DNA of 64,000 bases from Pseudomonas sp. RSB 5.4 (GCF_037126175.1 NZ_CP146986.1:3810501-3874500); one strand, 5' to 3'. Positions 29,201 to 39,913 are shown, counted from the first letter of the stretch. Program-made: numbers and translations. The notes: generated from the letters alone by a model not told the origin.

Positions 29201-29719
29201 ATGCCCCGCGCCGTGCTTGCGCTGCTGTTGCTGGTTGCCCTGCCCGTGTGGGCAGCGGCGCCGAAAGACCTGACCTGGTCGGAGATGATCCCGCCGGACG
29301 CCGCGCCGGAAGTGCCGAACATGACGCCGTTGCACGACATGTCGAAGATGAGTGATGCGCTGTCCGCCGAGTCGGCGCCGGCGGCGAAACAGGACATGCC
29401 CAACGCGCCGGTGGTGCAGAGTCTCGACGGGCAGAACATCCGCCTGCCGGGTTACATCGTGCCGCTGGAAGTCAACGAAGAGGGCCGCACCACCGACTTC
29501 CTGCTGGTGCCGTACTTCGGCGCCTGCATCCATGTGCCGCCACCGCCGTCGAACCAGATCGTGCATGTGAAAAGCGAGTTGGGCGTGAAGCTCGACGAGC
29601 TGTATCAGCCGTACTGGGTCGAAGGACCGTTGCAGGTCAAGGCGTCCACCAGCGAACTGGCCGATGCCGGGTATCAGATGGCGGCGGACAAGATTTATGT
29701 GTATGAGCTGCCGGAGTAA
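29201..29719 (+). CDS. DUF3299 periplasmic protein of the zinc operon
   Basis: A 172-residue exported protein: signal peptide MPRAVLALLLLVALPVWAAA, then TWSEMIPPDAAPE and the DUF3299 core (IRLPGYIVPLEVNEEGRTTDFLLVPYFGACIHVPPPPSNQIVHV). I prefer the ATG at 29201 because GAGGA lies eight bases upstream; ATGs at 29186 (overlapping the permease stop) and 29192 are also in frame. It is the last gene of the zinc operon. Function unknown; possibly the client or adaptor of the ABC pair. Confidence 0.82.
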   Translation: MPRAVLALLLLVALPVWAAAPKDLTWSEMIPPDAAPEVPNMTPLHDMSKMSDALSAESAPAAKQDMPNAPVVQSLDGQNIRLPGYIVPLEVNEEGRTTDFLLVPYFGACIHVPPPPSNQIVHVKSELGVKLDELYQPYWVEGPLQVKASTSELADAGYQMAADKIYVYELPE

Positions 29720-29751
29720 TTCCGGTAATTCTGCACTGTTCGGCCCATTGT

Positions 29752-29817
29752 CTTCGCGAGCAGGCTCGCTCCCACAGTTGACCGAGCTCTAATGTGGGAG
29801 CGAGCTTGCTAGCGAAG
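29752..29817. repeat. REPIN
   Basis: CTTCGCGAGCAGGCTCGCTC at 29753 and its near-complement ending at 29816, after the zinc operon. Confidence 0.85.
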
Positions 29818-29861
29818 GGGTCGGCCAAGGTTCCACAAATAAACCCGCCATCACTGTTTCA

Positions 29862-29875
29862 TTGAGCTGAGTCAA
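29862..29875. promoter_or_regulatory. Possible Anr/Fnr box upstream of oprG
   Basis: TTGAGCTGAGTCAA keeps the TTGA(N6)TCAA core of the Anr/Fnr consensus TTGATNNNNATCAA, with both inner bases changed symmetrically. It lies 66 bases upstream of oprG, a gene known to be Anr-activated in P. aeruginosa. Confidence 0.5.
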
Positions 29876-29941
29876 AAGACCGTATCAGTTGGCTTCATAC
29901 CATAGGACATCAGACATTTTTAACGTCCTTTTGGAGCTCCC

Positions 29942-30640
29942 ATGAACAAGTCCTTGCTCAGCGCCGCGCTGTTTGCAGTCGCGCTCGCAGCCCCGCTCGC
30001 CCACGCCCACGAAGCCGGCGATATCATCGTTCGCGCCGGTGCGATCACCGTCAACCCGAAAGCCGACAGCTCCAGCGTCAAGGTCGATCAGGGTCCGTTG
30101 AGCGGCACCAACCTGGGCGGCAAGGCGACCATGAGCAGCGACACCCAACTGGGTCTGAACTTCGCCTACATGCTGACCAACAACATCGGTATCGAGTTGC
30201 TGGCCGCCTCGCCGTTCGAGCATGACGTGAAAATCAAAGGCACCGCACTGCCAGCCGCCAACGGCAAACTCGGTACGCTGAAACACCTGCCGCCGACCCT
30301 CAGCGTCGTGTACTACCCGCTGGATTCCAAGTCGCCGTTCCAGCCGTACATCGGCGGCGGCATCAACTACACCTGGATCTATGACGAGCACGTCGGCAGC
30401 GAAGCCCAGTCCAACGGCTTCAGCAACTTCAAGGCGAAAAACTCCTGGGGCCTGGCCTGGCAGGTCGGCGCCGACTACATGCTGACCGACAACATCATGC
30501 TCAACGCCCAGGTGCGTTACATGGACATCGACACCCGCGCGACTGTCGAGAACAACGCCGTGGCGCCGGGCACCCGTGCCAAGGTGAATGTGGATGTCGA
30601 TCCGTTTGTGTACATGGTGGGTCTGGGCTACAAGTTCTAA
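29942..30640 (+). CDS. oprG: OprG/OmpW-family outer-membrane protein
   Basis: A 232-residue OmpW-family eight-strand barrel: signal peptide MNKSLLSAALFAVALAAPLAHA, HEAGDIIVRAGAITVNP, the strand motif GLNFAYMLTNNIGIELLAASPF, then HLPPTLSVVYYPL and PYIGGGINYTW, ending FVYMVGLGYKF with terminal Phe. It is thought to pass small hydrophobic molecules into the outer membrane. TTTTGGAGCTCCC supplies the ribosome binding site. A strong terminator follows at 30772. Confidence 0.95.
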   Translation: MNKSLLSAALFAVALAAPLAHAHEAGDIIVRAGAITVNPKADSSSVKVDQGPLSGTNLGGKATMSSDTQLGLNFAYMLTNNIGIELLAASPFEHDVKIKGTALPAANGKLGTLKHLPPTLSVVYYPLDSKSPFQPYIGGGINYTWIYDEHVGSEAQSNGFSNFKAKNSWGLAWQVGADYMLTDNIMLNAQVRYMDIDTRATVENNAVAPGTRAKVNVDVDPFVYMVGLGYKF

Positions 30641-30702
30641 GCAACAGTCGAACATTCGCGTGGTGGTGAATGAGGCTTTGGGTGAGCAGGCTTAGAACTG
30701 AC

Positions 30703-30748
30703 GACGATCACTTCGTGATCGATCGGGGATAAATCCCCTCGCCACAGG
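30703..30748. repeat. Single REP-like element
   Basis: GGGGATAAATCCCCTCGCCA, a lone copy of the REP subfamily seen as a pair at 20021-20116, preceded by the short palindrome GATCACTTCGTGATC. Confidence 0.6.
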
Positions 30749-30771
30749 ATTAGCGACAAATTCCGGCCGTG

Positions 30772-30801
30772 AAAAAGGCGCCTGTGAAAAGGCGCCTTTT
30801 T
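30772..30801. terminator. Bidirectional rho-independent terminator
   Basis: AAAAAGGCGCCT, loop GTGAAA, AGGCGCCTTTTT: a perfect 12-base stem with A and T tracts, between the convergent oprG and epimerase genes. Confidence 0.92.
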
Positions 30802-30817
30802 CATGTCTGCGATAAAC

Positions 30818-31739
<922 letters not shown>

Positions 31740-31747
<8 letters not shown>

Positions 31748-32624
31748 GACGATAAAACCTATCCAGTAAAGCCGGGAGCCCGGCGCGCCAGGCGCGGGGC
31801 TTGATCCCGAAAGTGTGCAGAATTTTCTTGCAGGCGAGTACCGCGTGTTGCGGTTCCTCGGCAGCGTCCGGCCGCGCGGCATGGGCCTGCGCGGTCGGCG
31901 ACTCGATCGCCAGCGGATGCAGGTTGCGCGCTTCGCTCAGAATCGCCTGACCCAGCGCCAGCGGCGTGGTCGCCTCGTGGCCGGCGTAATGGTAAGTACC
32001 CCACAGCGGCGCCGCGCAATCGAGTTGCTTGAGCACCGAAATGATTACCCGTGCCGCGTCATCGACCGGTGTCGGATTGCCCCGGCGGTCATCGGCCATG
32101 AGCAATTCGTCCGGTTGTTCGGCGCGGGCGAGGAAGCGTCCGAGGGTGCCTTCAGGGCTGTCATCGAGCAGCCAGCCGAAGCGCAGCAGCACGTGTTGCG
32201 GGCAAGTGGCGCGAACACTTTGCTCGATGCGCCACAGCGCCTGACCGCGCAGGCCCAGCGGCACCGGCTCGTCCTTCTCGCTGTAGGCGGTCGCCCGCGA
32301 ACCGTCGAACACCCGATAGCTGGAAGGCTGCACGAGGATGATGTTGTGGTGCTGGCACAGTTCGGCCAGCCGCTCGATGGCGCGTTCCTGCCCGGCCAGA
32401 CGGCTTTCGCTGACGGTCTCGGCCTGGAACCAGTCGAAATAGTAGGCGAGGTTGATCAACGCATCCGGACGGGTATCGTCGAGCAGTTGCGTCAGGCTCG
32501 CGGCATCCCAGCCGTCTTCTGGCGGGCGGGGGGCGAGGAAACCGATGTCTTCTTCCGCACCGAGGCGAATCAGCGCCTGCCCAAGGGCATTTCCGCCGCC
32601 CAGTAACATAAGGCGCATTCGCAT
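31740..32624 (-). CDS. Sugar nucleotide-binding protein (RmlD-like SDR)
   Basis: A 294-residue SDR related to dTDP-4-dehydrorhamnose reductase: LMLLGGGNALGQALIRLG nucleotide-binding start, LINLAYYFDW, ILVQPSSYRVFDG, TAYSEKDEPVPLGLRGQALWRIEQ. The usual active-site YxxxK appears altered here, which with the unusual GGGNALG motif makes catalytic activity uncertain. It overlaps the epimerase gene. ATG 32624 or 32618 could be the start. A two-gene unit at this place also occurs in P. aeruginosa as I recall. Confidence 0.8.
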
Positions 32625-32784
32625 AGAGTCAGCAGGCCCAGTCTGATTGGAACGATGGCTTTAGCGACGGTGCTGGTGACACCGTCATCGATAATTGCCG
32701 GAATCGTTGCATTTTGCGGGTTTAGTGCGCAACCGTCACCCGTAAAGTGTAGATCGCCGGGAATTGTGCTGAATCAACTGGCCC

Positions 32785-32850
32785 CATCGCGAGCAGGCTC
32801 ACGCCTACAGTTGATCGCGTTCCCCTGTGGGAGCGGGCTTGCTATCGAAG
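32785..32850. repeat. Imperfect REPIN
   Basis: CATCGCGAGCAGGCTCACGC faces GAGCGGGCTTGCTATCGAAG in the 296-base gap between the divergent RmlD-like gene and lhr. The arms differ at several positions, so this copy is decaying. No gene is seen in the gap. Confidence 0.75.
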
Positions 32851-32920
32851 AGGCCCGGCCAGACGCTGAAGATCCCAGCGGTACTTGCATCTTCCCGCCC
32901 CCACCCGCATAACTTAAGCC

Positions 32921-35900
32921 ATGAATCTGCCCATCCCCAAGGACGCGGCCCTGGCAGGCTTCCACCCCGCCGTCAGCGCCTGGTTCAGCAGCACCTTCCC
33001 GACGGTCACCGCCGCCCAGGCCCGCGCATGGCCGTTGATCCGCCAGCGCCGCTCGACGCTTATCGCCGCGCCCACCGGCTCCGGTAAAACCCTCACCGCA
33101 TTCCTCGCCGTGCTCGACGACCTCGTCCACCGTGGCCTGGAAAACCCCGAAGGCCTGCCCGATGCAACCCTCGTCGTCTACGTTTCGCCGCTCAAGGCGT
33201 TGTCCAACGACATCCGCATCAACCTGCAGAACCCGCTTGCGGGAATCACCGAACAATTACGCCAGATGGGCCTGCCCGAACTGCAAATCACCACCGCCGT
33301 GCGCACCGGCGACACCCCGCAAAAAGACCGCGCCGCCATGCGCAAGCGCGCGCCGCACATTCTGGTGACCACCCCGGAATCGTTGTACGTGCTGCTCGGC
33401 TCCGAGTCCGGACGCAAAATGCTCGGCAGCACACGCACAGTGATCATCGACGAGATCCACGCCATCGCTGCCGGCAAACGCGGCAGTCATCTGGCGCTGA
33501 GCCTCGAACGCCTGCAGGCGCTGTGCGCAGAACCACTGACCCGCATCGGTCTTTCGGCCACGCAAAAACCCATCAATGCCGTGGCGCGGTTTCTGGTCGG
33601 CACTGATCGCCCCTGCGAAATCATCGACATCGGCCACGCCCGGCCACGGGATCTGGGCATCGAAGTGCCGCCGGTGCCGTTGTCGGCAGTGATGGCCAAC
33701 GATGTCTGGGAATTGGTCTACGACCGCCTCGCCGAGTTGGCCCGCGAGCACCGCACCACACTGATTTTCGTCAACACCCGGCGTCTGGCCGAACGCCTCA
33801 GCCGACACCTCAGTGAACGTCTGGGCAAACAGGCGGTGGCGGCGCACCACGGCAGCCTGGCCAAGGAGTTCCGTCTCGACGCCGAACAGCGGCTCAAGCG
33901 CGGTGAGCTGCAAGTGTTGATCGCCACTGCGTCGCTGGAGTTGGGCATTGATATCGGCGAAGTCGATCTGGTCTGCCAGATCGCCTCGCCGCGTTCGATT
34001 GCCGGGTTCCTACAAAGAGTCGGTCGCTCCGGGCACCAGGTCGGCGGCACGCCCAAGGGCCGCTTGTTCGCCACCACCCGCGACGACCTGATCGAATGCG
34101 CCGCCCTGCTCGACTGCGTGCGCCGTGGCGAACTCGACACCCTGCACATCCCCGAAGCGCCGCTGGATGTACTGGCGCAGCAGATCATCGCCGAAGTCAG
34201 TTGCCGGGAATGGGCGGAAGACGCGCTGCTGGCGCTGTTTCGCAAAGCCTCGCCGTACCGCGATCTCGACGAAAAACACTATCAGGCGCTGCTGACGATG
34301 CTCGCCGAAGGCTACAACGGTCGTCAGGGCATCCGCAGCGCCTACCTGCATCGCGATGCGGTCAGCCACACCCTGCGTGGCCGCCGTGGCGCGCAACTGA
34401 CCGCCGTGACCAGCGGCGGCACCATCCCCGACAACGCCGACTACAGCGTGCTGCTGGAACCGCAGGGTCTGAACATCGGCAGCGTCAACGAAGACTTTGC
34501 CGTGGAAAGCATCGCGGGTGACGTGTTCCAGCTCGGCAATACCTCCTACCGAATCCTGCGGGTGGAAACCGGCAAGGTGCGGGTCGAGGATGCCCAAGGC
34601 CAGCCGCCGACCATTCCGTTCTGGCTCGGCGAAGCACCGGGGCGCAGTGATGAATTGTCTGCGGCAGTGGCGCGCCTGCAAGCGACCCTCGACGACCTGC
34701 TCGGCGCCCGCCCCGGTGATTTGCAACCGGCCCTCGACTGGCTGACCGCAACCCTCGGCCTGAACCTCGCCAGCGCCGAACAACTGGTGGACTATCTCGC
34801 CCGCGCTCGCTTGACCCTCGGCGCCCTGCCCTCGCAGGACACGCTGCTGATGGAGCGATTTTTCGATGAATCCGGTGGCACCCAACTGATCATCCATTCA
34901 CCGTTCGGCAGCCGCATCAACCGCGCCTGGGGCCTGGCCTTGCGCAAGCGTTTCTGCCGCACCTTCAACTTCGAGTTGCAGGCTGCTGCCAGCGAAGACG
35001 CGATTGTCCTGTCGCTGTCCACCAGCCACAGTTTCGAGCTGGATGACGTCTGGCGGTACCTGCACAGCAACAGCGCCGAGCACATCCTGATTCAGGCGAT
35101 TCTCGACGCGCCATTGTTCGGTGTGCGCTGGCGCTGGAATGCCGGGGTGGCGCTGGCACTGCCGCGTTTTACCGGCGGGCGCAAAGTCGCGCCGCAGTTG
35201 CAGCGGATGAAAAGCGAAGACCTGATTGCCAGCGTGTTTCCCGATCAGATCGCCTGCCTGGAAAACCTCGCCGGCGAACGGGAAATTCCCGAACATCCGC
35301 TGGTGGAACAGACCCTCGACGATTGCCTGCACGAAGCCATGGACAGCGACGGCTGGCTCAATCTGCTGCGGCGTATGGAGCGCGGCGAGGTGCGGTTGCT
35401 CAGCCGCGACCTGCCAGCACCTTCACCACTGGCGGCGGAAATTCTCAGCGCGCGGCCGTACAGCTTTCTCGACGATGCGCCGCTGGAAGAACGCCGCACC
35501 CAAGCGGTGCTCAACCGGCGCTGGAGCGACCCGCAATCCACCGATGATCTCGGTGCGCTGGACGCAGACGCCATTAACGCGGTGCGTGAAGAAGCGTGGC
35601 CGACGCCGGCCAACGTCGATGAAATGCACGAGGCGCTGATGAGCCTGGCCTGCATCAGCGACCTTGAAGTTCAGGCTGGCGAACACTGGCGCGAATGGCT
35701 TGACGCGCTGACTGCGAGCGGTCGCGCCTGCCGCTTGGCCGTTCCGCCAGTAACGGCAAAAGAAAAGCTTCGCGAGCAGGCTCGCTCCCACATTCAACCG
35801 GGTTCCGCCAGTTGGAACACAGTCAACTGTGGGAGCGAGCCTGCTCGCGAAGACGGCCTCACCGTCACTACACATCCACAGCCTGGCTCGTTGTGGCTGG

Positions 35901-37354
35901 CGCGAGAACGCCTGACCTGCCTGTTGGCGCTTTATCCACAGGCCACGCTGCAACCTCAGCAGCAGGCCTTGCCTGGTTTCAACGAGCCGTGGACGTTCGA
36001 GGAAGCGCTGATCGAAGTGGTCCGCGCGCGGCTCGGCGCGTTCGGCCCGCTGCCGCTCCCGGCAATTGCCGAACCGCTGGCGCTGCCCGCCACACAAGTC
36101 GCGCAGGCGCTCGCGCAATTGGAGCGCGAAGGCTATGTGCTGCGCGGTCATTTCACTCCCGGTGTGGCCATTGAGGAATGGTGCGAACGGCATCTGCTGG
36201 CGCGCATTCATCGCTATACGGTCAAGCGTCTGCGCCGGGAAATCGAGCCGGTGGCCCTGCAGGATTTCATGCGTTTTCTGTTCGACTGGCAGCATCTGTC
36301 CCCCGCTACGCGAGGTCAGGGCAACGTGGTGTTGCCGGCGATTGTCGGTCAGTTCGAAGGTTACCCGGCAGCGGCCTCCGCGTGGGACAGCGACCTTCTC
36401 CCGGCACGCCTGAAAGACTACTCGCCGAGCTGGCTGGATGAGCTGTGCCGCAACGGCAAACTGGTGTGGACGCGCCTCAGTGCCCGACAGAAAGTCAGCG
36501 GCACGGCGTTGCGGAGTACGCCGATTGTGCTGCTGCCGCGCAGTCAGGTCGGACTGTGGAGTGGATTGACCGAGCAAACGCCGGTCAGCGAACTGTCAGC
36601 GAAAACGCAGAAGGTCTACGAGGCGCTGAGTCAGCACGGCGCGCTGTTTTTCGATGAACTGATCCATGAAGCGCACCTATTGCGCACCGAGCTGGAAATC
36701 GCCTTGCAGGAACTGGTCGGTGCCGGCCTGGTAAACGCCGACAGCTTCGCCGGTCTGCGTGCGCTGATCACCCCGGCGAGCAAGCGCCAGCAACGCAGCA
36801 GTCGACGCGGACGCGGAGCGTTTATCGGCGGCATGGACGATGCCGGGCGCTGGGCGTTATTGCGACGCGGGCCGCTCATGGAGAACAGCCAGAGCGCTTC
36901 GCCGGAAACCCTCGAACATGTCGCCATGACCTTGCTGCGCCGCTACGGCGTGGTGTTCTGGCGTCTGCTGGAGCGCGAGGCGGATTGGCTGCCGAGCTGG
37001 CGCGAATTGCTGCGCACGTTTCATCGGCTGGAGGCCCGTGGCGAGATTCGCGGCGGGCGCTTTGTCAGTGGCCTGGCGGGGGAACAGTTTGCCTTGCCGG
37101 AGGCGATTCCGTTGCTGCGCGAAGTACGGCGGCGGGCACATGACGGCAGTTTGATCGCGGTGTGCGGGGTGGATCCGTTGAATCTGGCCGGGACGCTGTT
37201 GCCGGGGGCGAAAGTGCCGGCGCTGGCGAGCAATCGGTTGGTGTATCGCGATGGGGTGCCGGTTGCTGCCGAGATTGCCGGCAAGCAGGTTTTCTGGACA
37301 GAGCTGGATCAGGTGGCCATGGAGCAGGTGCGGAGCAAGCTGATCCGGCATTGA
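32921..37354 (+). CDS. lhr: Lhr-type large DEAD/DEAH helicase
   Basis: A 1477-residue 3'-5' helicase. The first RecA-like domain has APTGSGKTLTAFL (about residue 48), the Walker B DEIH in TVIIDEIHAI and motif III SAT in GLSATQKP. The second has LIFVNTRRLAERLS, TASLELGIDIGEVDLVCQI and QRVGRSGHQVGG. The long Lhr-specific C-terminal region follows. E. coli Lhr is 1538 residues and implicated in DNA repair. Odd feature: a REPIN sits inside the frame (35768-35852), adding about 28-40 residues (LREQARSHIQPGS...CGSEPAREDG) without breaking translation. Confidence 0.94.
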   Translation: MNLPIPKDAALAGFHPAVSAWFSSTFPTVTAAQARAWPLIRQRRSTLIAAPTGSGKTLTAFLAVLDDLVHRGLENPEGLPDATLVVYVSPLKALSNDIRINLQNPLAGITEQLRQMGLPELQITTAVRTGDTPQKDRAAMRKRAPHILVTTPESLYVLLGSESGRKMLGSTRTVIIDEIHAIAAGKRGSHLALSLERLQALCAEPLTRIGLSATQKPINAVARFLVGTDRPCEIIDIGHARPRDLGIEVPPVPLSAVMANDVWELVYDRLAELAREHRTTLIFVNTRRLAERLSRHLSERLGKQAVAAHHGSLAKEFRLDAEQRLKRGELQVLIATASLELGIDIGEVDLVCQIASPRSIAGFLQRVGRSGHQVGGTPKGRLFATTRDDLIECAALLDCVRRGELDTLHIPEAPLDVLAQQIIAEVSCREWAEDALLALFRKASPYRDLDEKHYQALLTMLAEGYNGRQGIRSAYLHRDAVSHTLRGRRGAQLTAVTSGGTIPDNADYSVLLEPQGLNIGSVNEDFAVESIAGDVFQLGNTSYRILRVETGKVRVEDAQGQPPTIPFWLGEAPGRSDELSAAVARLQATLDDLLGARPGDLQPALDWLTATLGLNLASAEQLVDYLARARLTLGALPSQDTLLMERFFDESGGTQLIIHSPFGSRINRAWGLALRKRFCRTFNFELQAAASEDAIVLSLSTSHSFELDDVWRYLHSNSAEHILIQAILDAPLFGVRWRWNAGVALALPRFTGGRKVAPQLQRMKSEDLIASVFPDQIACLENLAGEREIPEHPLVEQTLDDCLHEAMDSDGWLNLLRRMERGEVRLLSRDLPAPSPLAAEILSARPYSFLDDAPLEERRTQAVLNRRWSDPQSTDDLGALDADAINAVREEAWPTPANVDEMHEALMSLACISDLEVQAGEHWREWLDALTASGRACRLAVPPVTAKEKLREQARSHIQPGSASWNTVNCGSEPAREDGLTVTTHPQPGSLWLARERLTCLLALYPQATLQPQQQALPGFNEPWTFEEALIEVVRARLGAFGPLPLPAIAEPLALPATQVAQALAQLEREGYVLRGHFTPGVAIEEWCERHLLARIHRYTVKRLRREIEPVALQDFMRFLFDWQHLSPATRGQGNVVLPAIVGQFEGYPAAASAWDSDLLPARLKDYSPSWLDELCRNGKLVWTRLSARQKVSGTALRSTPIVLLPRSQVGLWSGLTEQTPVSELSAKTQKVYEALSQHGALFFDELIHEAHLLRTELEIALQELVGAGLVNADSFAGLRALITPASKRQQRSSRRGRGAFIGGMDDAGRWALLRRGPLMENSQSASPETLEHVAMTLLRRYGVVFWRLLEREADWLPSWRELLRTFHRLEARGEIRGGRFVSGLAGEQFALPEAIPLLREVRRRAHDGSLIAVCGVDPLNLAGTLLPGAKVPALASNRLVYRDGVPVAAEIAGKQVFWTELDQVAMEQVRSKLIRH
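35768..35852. repeat. REPIN inserted in frame within lhr
   Basis: CTTCGCGAGCAGGCTCGCTC... (35768-35792) and a perfect 25-base complement (35828-35852) surround a 35-base spacer. The entire element lies in the lhr coding sequence. The translated residues LREQARSH and SEPAREDG are those REP arms give in this reading frame. Confidence 0.93.
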
Positions 37355-37373
37355 TGTCGACAGTTCCGGCCCT

Positions 37374-37450
37374 TTCGCGAGCAAGCCCGCTCCCACAAGG
37401 GATCTGCGGCGTTCACCAATCCAATGTGGGAGCGGGCTTGCTCGCGAAGA
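37374..37450. repeat. REPIN between lhr and the MscS gene
   Basis: TTCGCGAGCAAGCCCGCTCC and its complement ending at 37449, between convergent genes. Confidence 0.87.
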
Positions 37451-37480
37451 GGCCGGCAATCCCACCACAAAATCCGACGG

Positions 37481-39574
37481 TCAGGTATTCGACCGTTGTG
37501 GCGCCTCGCTCGCCAACAGCTCCTTCTCACCCTGCCGCTTGGGCAACAAAACCTGCTGTGGATAAGTCTGCGCGAAGTGCACGTCAGGACTGTTATCCAC
37601 AAGCTTTTTCAAACGCTGATTGAACGCCCGGCTCACCGCATATTGCCCGCCCGACACGGTACGGAATTGCGCGGTCAGCACCACGCCGTTCAAGTCCATC
37701 CGGTCCACCCCAAACACATCCAGCGGCCCTTGCAGGTTGTACTTGAGGAACGGGTCTTCGCGGATCGAATCGCCGGTCTCGCGGATCAGTTCGATGGCCT
37801 TGTCGACATCGGTGTCGTAGGTGAACTGCACCGAGAAAAACGCGTAGGCAAACTGCCGTGATTGGTTGGTCACTGCCTTGATCTGGCCGAACGGCACCGA
37901 GTGCACGAAACCCTTACCGTCACGCAGGCGCAGGGTGCGGATGGTCAGGCCTTCGACGGTGCCGGCGTGACCGGAGTCGAGCACCACCCAGTCACCGATC
38001 GACAGCGTGTCTTCAATGATGATGAACAGCCCGGTGATCACGTCCTGCACCAGTTGCTGCGAACCGAAACCGATGGCCAGGCCGACCACCCCGGCACCAG
38101 CCAACAGTGGCGCAACGTTGATCCCGAGGTTGGCCATGGTGGTAATCGCGCAGATCACCACCAGGATGATTTTGATCGCATTGCGCAGCAGCGGCAGGAT
38201 GGTTTTCACCCGAGTGCTGGGCTGGCGCGACGAGCGTTTGCTGACCGGTGGTTTCAACGCTTCCTGAATCGCCGTGTCGAGCACCACCCACAACAGCCAC
38301 GTGACGAGGAAGATCAGGCCGATGCTGCTCAGCGCGTTGCTGATCGCCCGTCCGACCGTGCTGCTCTGGGCAAAATCGAGCAGCGAAACGCCCCAGATCC
38401 GCCCGAGGATGTCGATGAAGGCTATCGCGATGACGATCCGCAGCAACGCGTGCAATAGGCTGAGGAAGCGTTCCTTGTAGGCGCTGCTGCGCTGGATCGC
38501 CTCGGCTTTTCGCGACTTGAACAAATGCTGGAGGATGGTGCTGAGAAACACCGTGCCGATCAGCAGCACCGTGGTGAACAGCGCGCAGCGCAGGGCCTTT
38601 TGATTGTCCTCGCCGATGCCGATCAGATTGACCGCAGAGACCAGCACCATCAACACGATCGGCCAGTACCAGAGCCCGGAAAAAATCCGCAGCGACTCCT
38701 GCAACGACGGCTGTTTCAGACGCTGCGCCAGCGGTCGGTTACGGATCAGGTGCGCCACCGGCCGGCGCAGGCGAATCACCAGCAGACCGAAGATGATCGA
38801 GGCGATCAACCCGGTGAACACCGCGACGCTGCTGGTGATGTTGCCGCCTAACTGACGGGCGATCTGTGGGCTGGTCAACGCGTCACTGAGGGCGGCGAGA
38901 AAACCGATCAGGAACAGCGGTTTCGGGCAGTAGTCGCGGATGATCCGCGCGGCCGGCCGTTTATGGCCGACGTTGAACATCACCACCACGCACAACAGCA
39001 TCGAGGTGGAGAAAATCCCGCTGCTGGTGGCGTAGGCAAAACACAACGCCAGCGCCCGGCCGATCGAGGCTTGCAGAAAGTGGCTGACGTACAGCGTCAG
39101 CGGCAGGCAGATCAGCGCCGGCAGCGTGTACGGCAGCAGGTAGCCAACCAGGTCCTGACTGCGCTGGCGGGTGCGCAGCCAACGACCCTGACTCAGCCGC
39201 TTGGCCAGCAGGCTGCCGAGCACCGTGAGCAGCGCAAAAGTGCCAAGCCAGACGCCGGACAACATCAGGAAATCCCCGGCGACGCTCCAGCCCGAACGAT
39301 CCGACGGCTGGTTGACCAGTTTGTCGACCTCATCCGCTGCGCGATCGGCCCGCAGGCGCCAGGCGTCGACCAGATGCTCGTTGAGATCGAGTTTGTCCTG
39401 CACGTCGTCGATGCTCGTACTGATCGCGCCGAGCAAGCCGCCCTGCACGATCGGCTCGGGTTTGGCCGGTTCTTCAGCGGTGGCCGGAACGCCCGGCAAC
39501 GCGGCGGCTTGCACCATCTGGCCAGCGCCCAACAGCAGCGCCCCCAGCAAAACAGCGACCCTGAACTTGATCAA
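37481..39574 (-). CDS. MscS-family mechanosensitive channel (YbiO-like size)
   Basis: A 697-residue protein: signal peptide (ends VQAAALPG), a periplasmic segment (about residues 25-115), about nine membrane helices, and the MscS core. The pore helix is NLGINVAPLLAGAGVVGLAIGFGSQQLVQDVITGLFIIIEDTLSIGDWV with Gly/Ala packing, followed by the beta domain GTVEGLTIRTLRLRDGKGFVHSVPFGQIK. This releases solutes on hypo-osmotic shock. The length and extra N-terminal helices fit YbiO-type rather than MscS itself, but I would not fix a gene name. Monocistronic. Confidence 0.88.
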   Translation of the reverse strand: MIKFRVAVLLGALLLGAGQMVQAAALPGVPATAEEPAKPEPIVQGGLLGAISTSIDDVQDKLDLNEHLVDAWRLRADRAADEVDKLVNQPSDRSGWSVAGDFLMLSGVWLGTFALLTVLGSLLAKRLSQGRWLRTRQRSQDLVGYLLPYTLPALICLPLTLYVSHFLQASIGRALALCFAYATSSGIFSTSMLLCVVVMFNVGHKRPAARIIRDYCPKPLFLIGFLAALSDALTSPQIARQLGGNITSSVAVFTGLIASIIFGLLVIRLRRPVAHLIRNRPLAQRLKQPSLQESLRIFSGLWYWPIVLMVLVSAVNLIGIGEDNQKALRCALFTTVLLIGTVFLSTILQHLFKSRKAEAIQRSSAYKERFLSLLHALLRIVIAIAFIDILGRIWGVSLLDFAQSSTVGRAISNALSSIGLIFLVTWLLWVVLDTAIQEALKPPVSKRSSRQPSTRVKTILPLLRNAIKIILVVICAITTMANLGINVAPLLAGAGVVGLAIGFGSQQLVQDVITGLFIIIEDTLSIGDWVVLDSGHAGTVEGLTIRTLRLRDGKGFVHSVPFGQIKAVTNQSRQFAYAFFSVQFTYDTDVDKAIELIRETGDSIREDPFLKYNLQGPLDVFGVDRMDLNGVVLTAQFRTVSGGQYAVSRAFNQRLKKLVDNSPDVHFAQTYPQQVLLPKRQGEKELLASEAPQRSNT

Positions 39575-39640
39575 AACTCCGATCCCCCTTGGCTGAACCT
39601 GTAAGGAACTGATCGGTAATTGTCTGGCAAGTTCAAGAGC

Positions 39641-39801
39641 ACCCTCACCCCAGCCCTCTCCCCGAGGGAGAGGGAGCCGACCGAGTTGTGCTCTCGAGCT
39701 ACATCGACCTGAAATATCCAGCCGAACTCAATATTGAGTGCAACCGAGATCAGCTCCCTTCCCCCTCGCCCCTTTGGGGGAGAGGGTTGGGGTGAGGGGG
39801 A
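39641..39801. repeat. Long imperfect inverted repeat (CCCTCTCCC type)
   Basis: CACCCTCACCCCAGCCCTCT followed by CCCCGAGGGAGAGGGAGC (from 39643) faces CTCCCTTCCCCCTCGCCCCT and GGGGGAGAGGGTTGGGGTGA near 39755-39798, about 80 bases apart. It is a common dispersed element in proteobacteria and takes up most of the 339-base gap (39575-39913) between the MscS gene and the MFS gene. No ORF is supported there. Confidence 0.8.
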
Positions 39802-39913
39802 GCGCTTTTGACCTTTGCGTCCAAGGCAAATATCAAATGCCCAACCCCGTATTTTTCCGCACAAGCCAAACCCCGACACTGCGCTCCATTCAAACCTCTA
39901 CCGGAGTGCTGTC

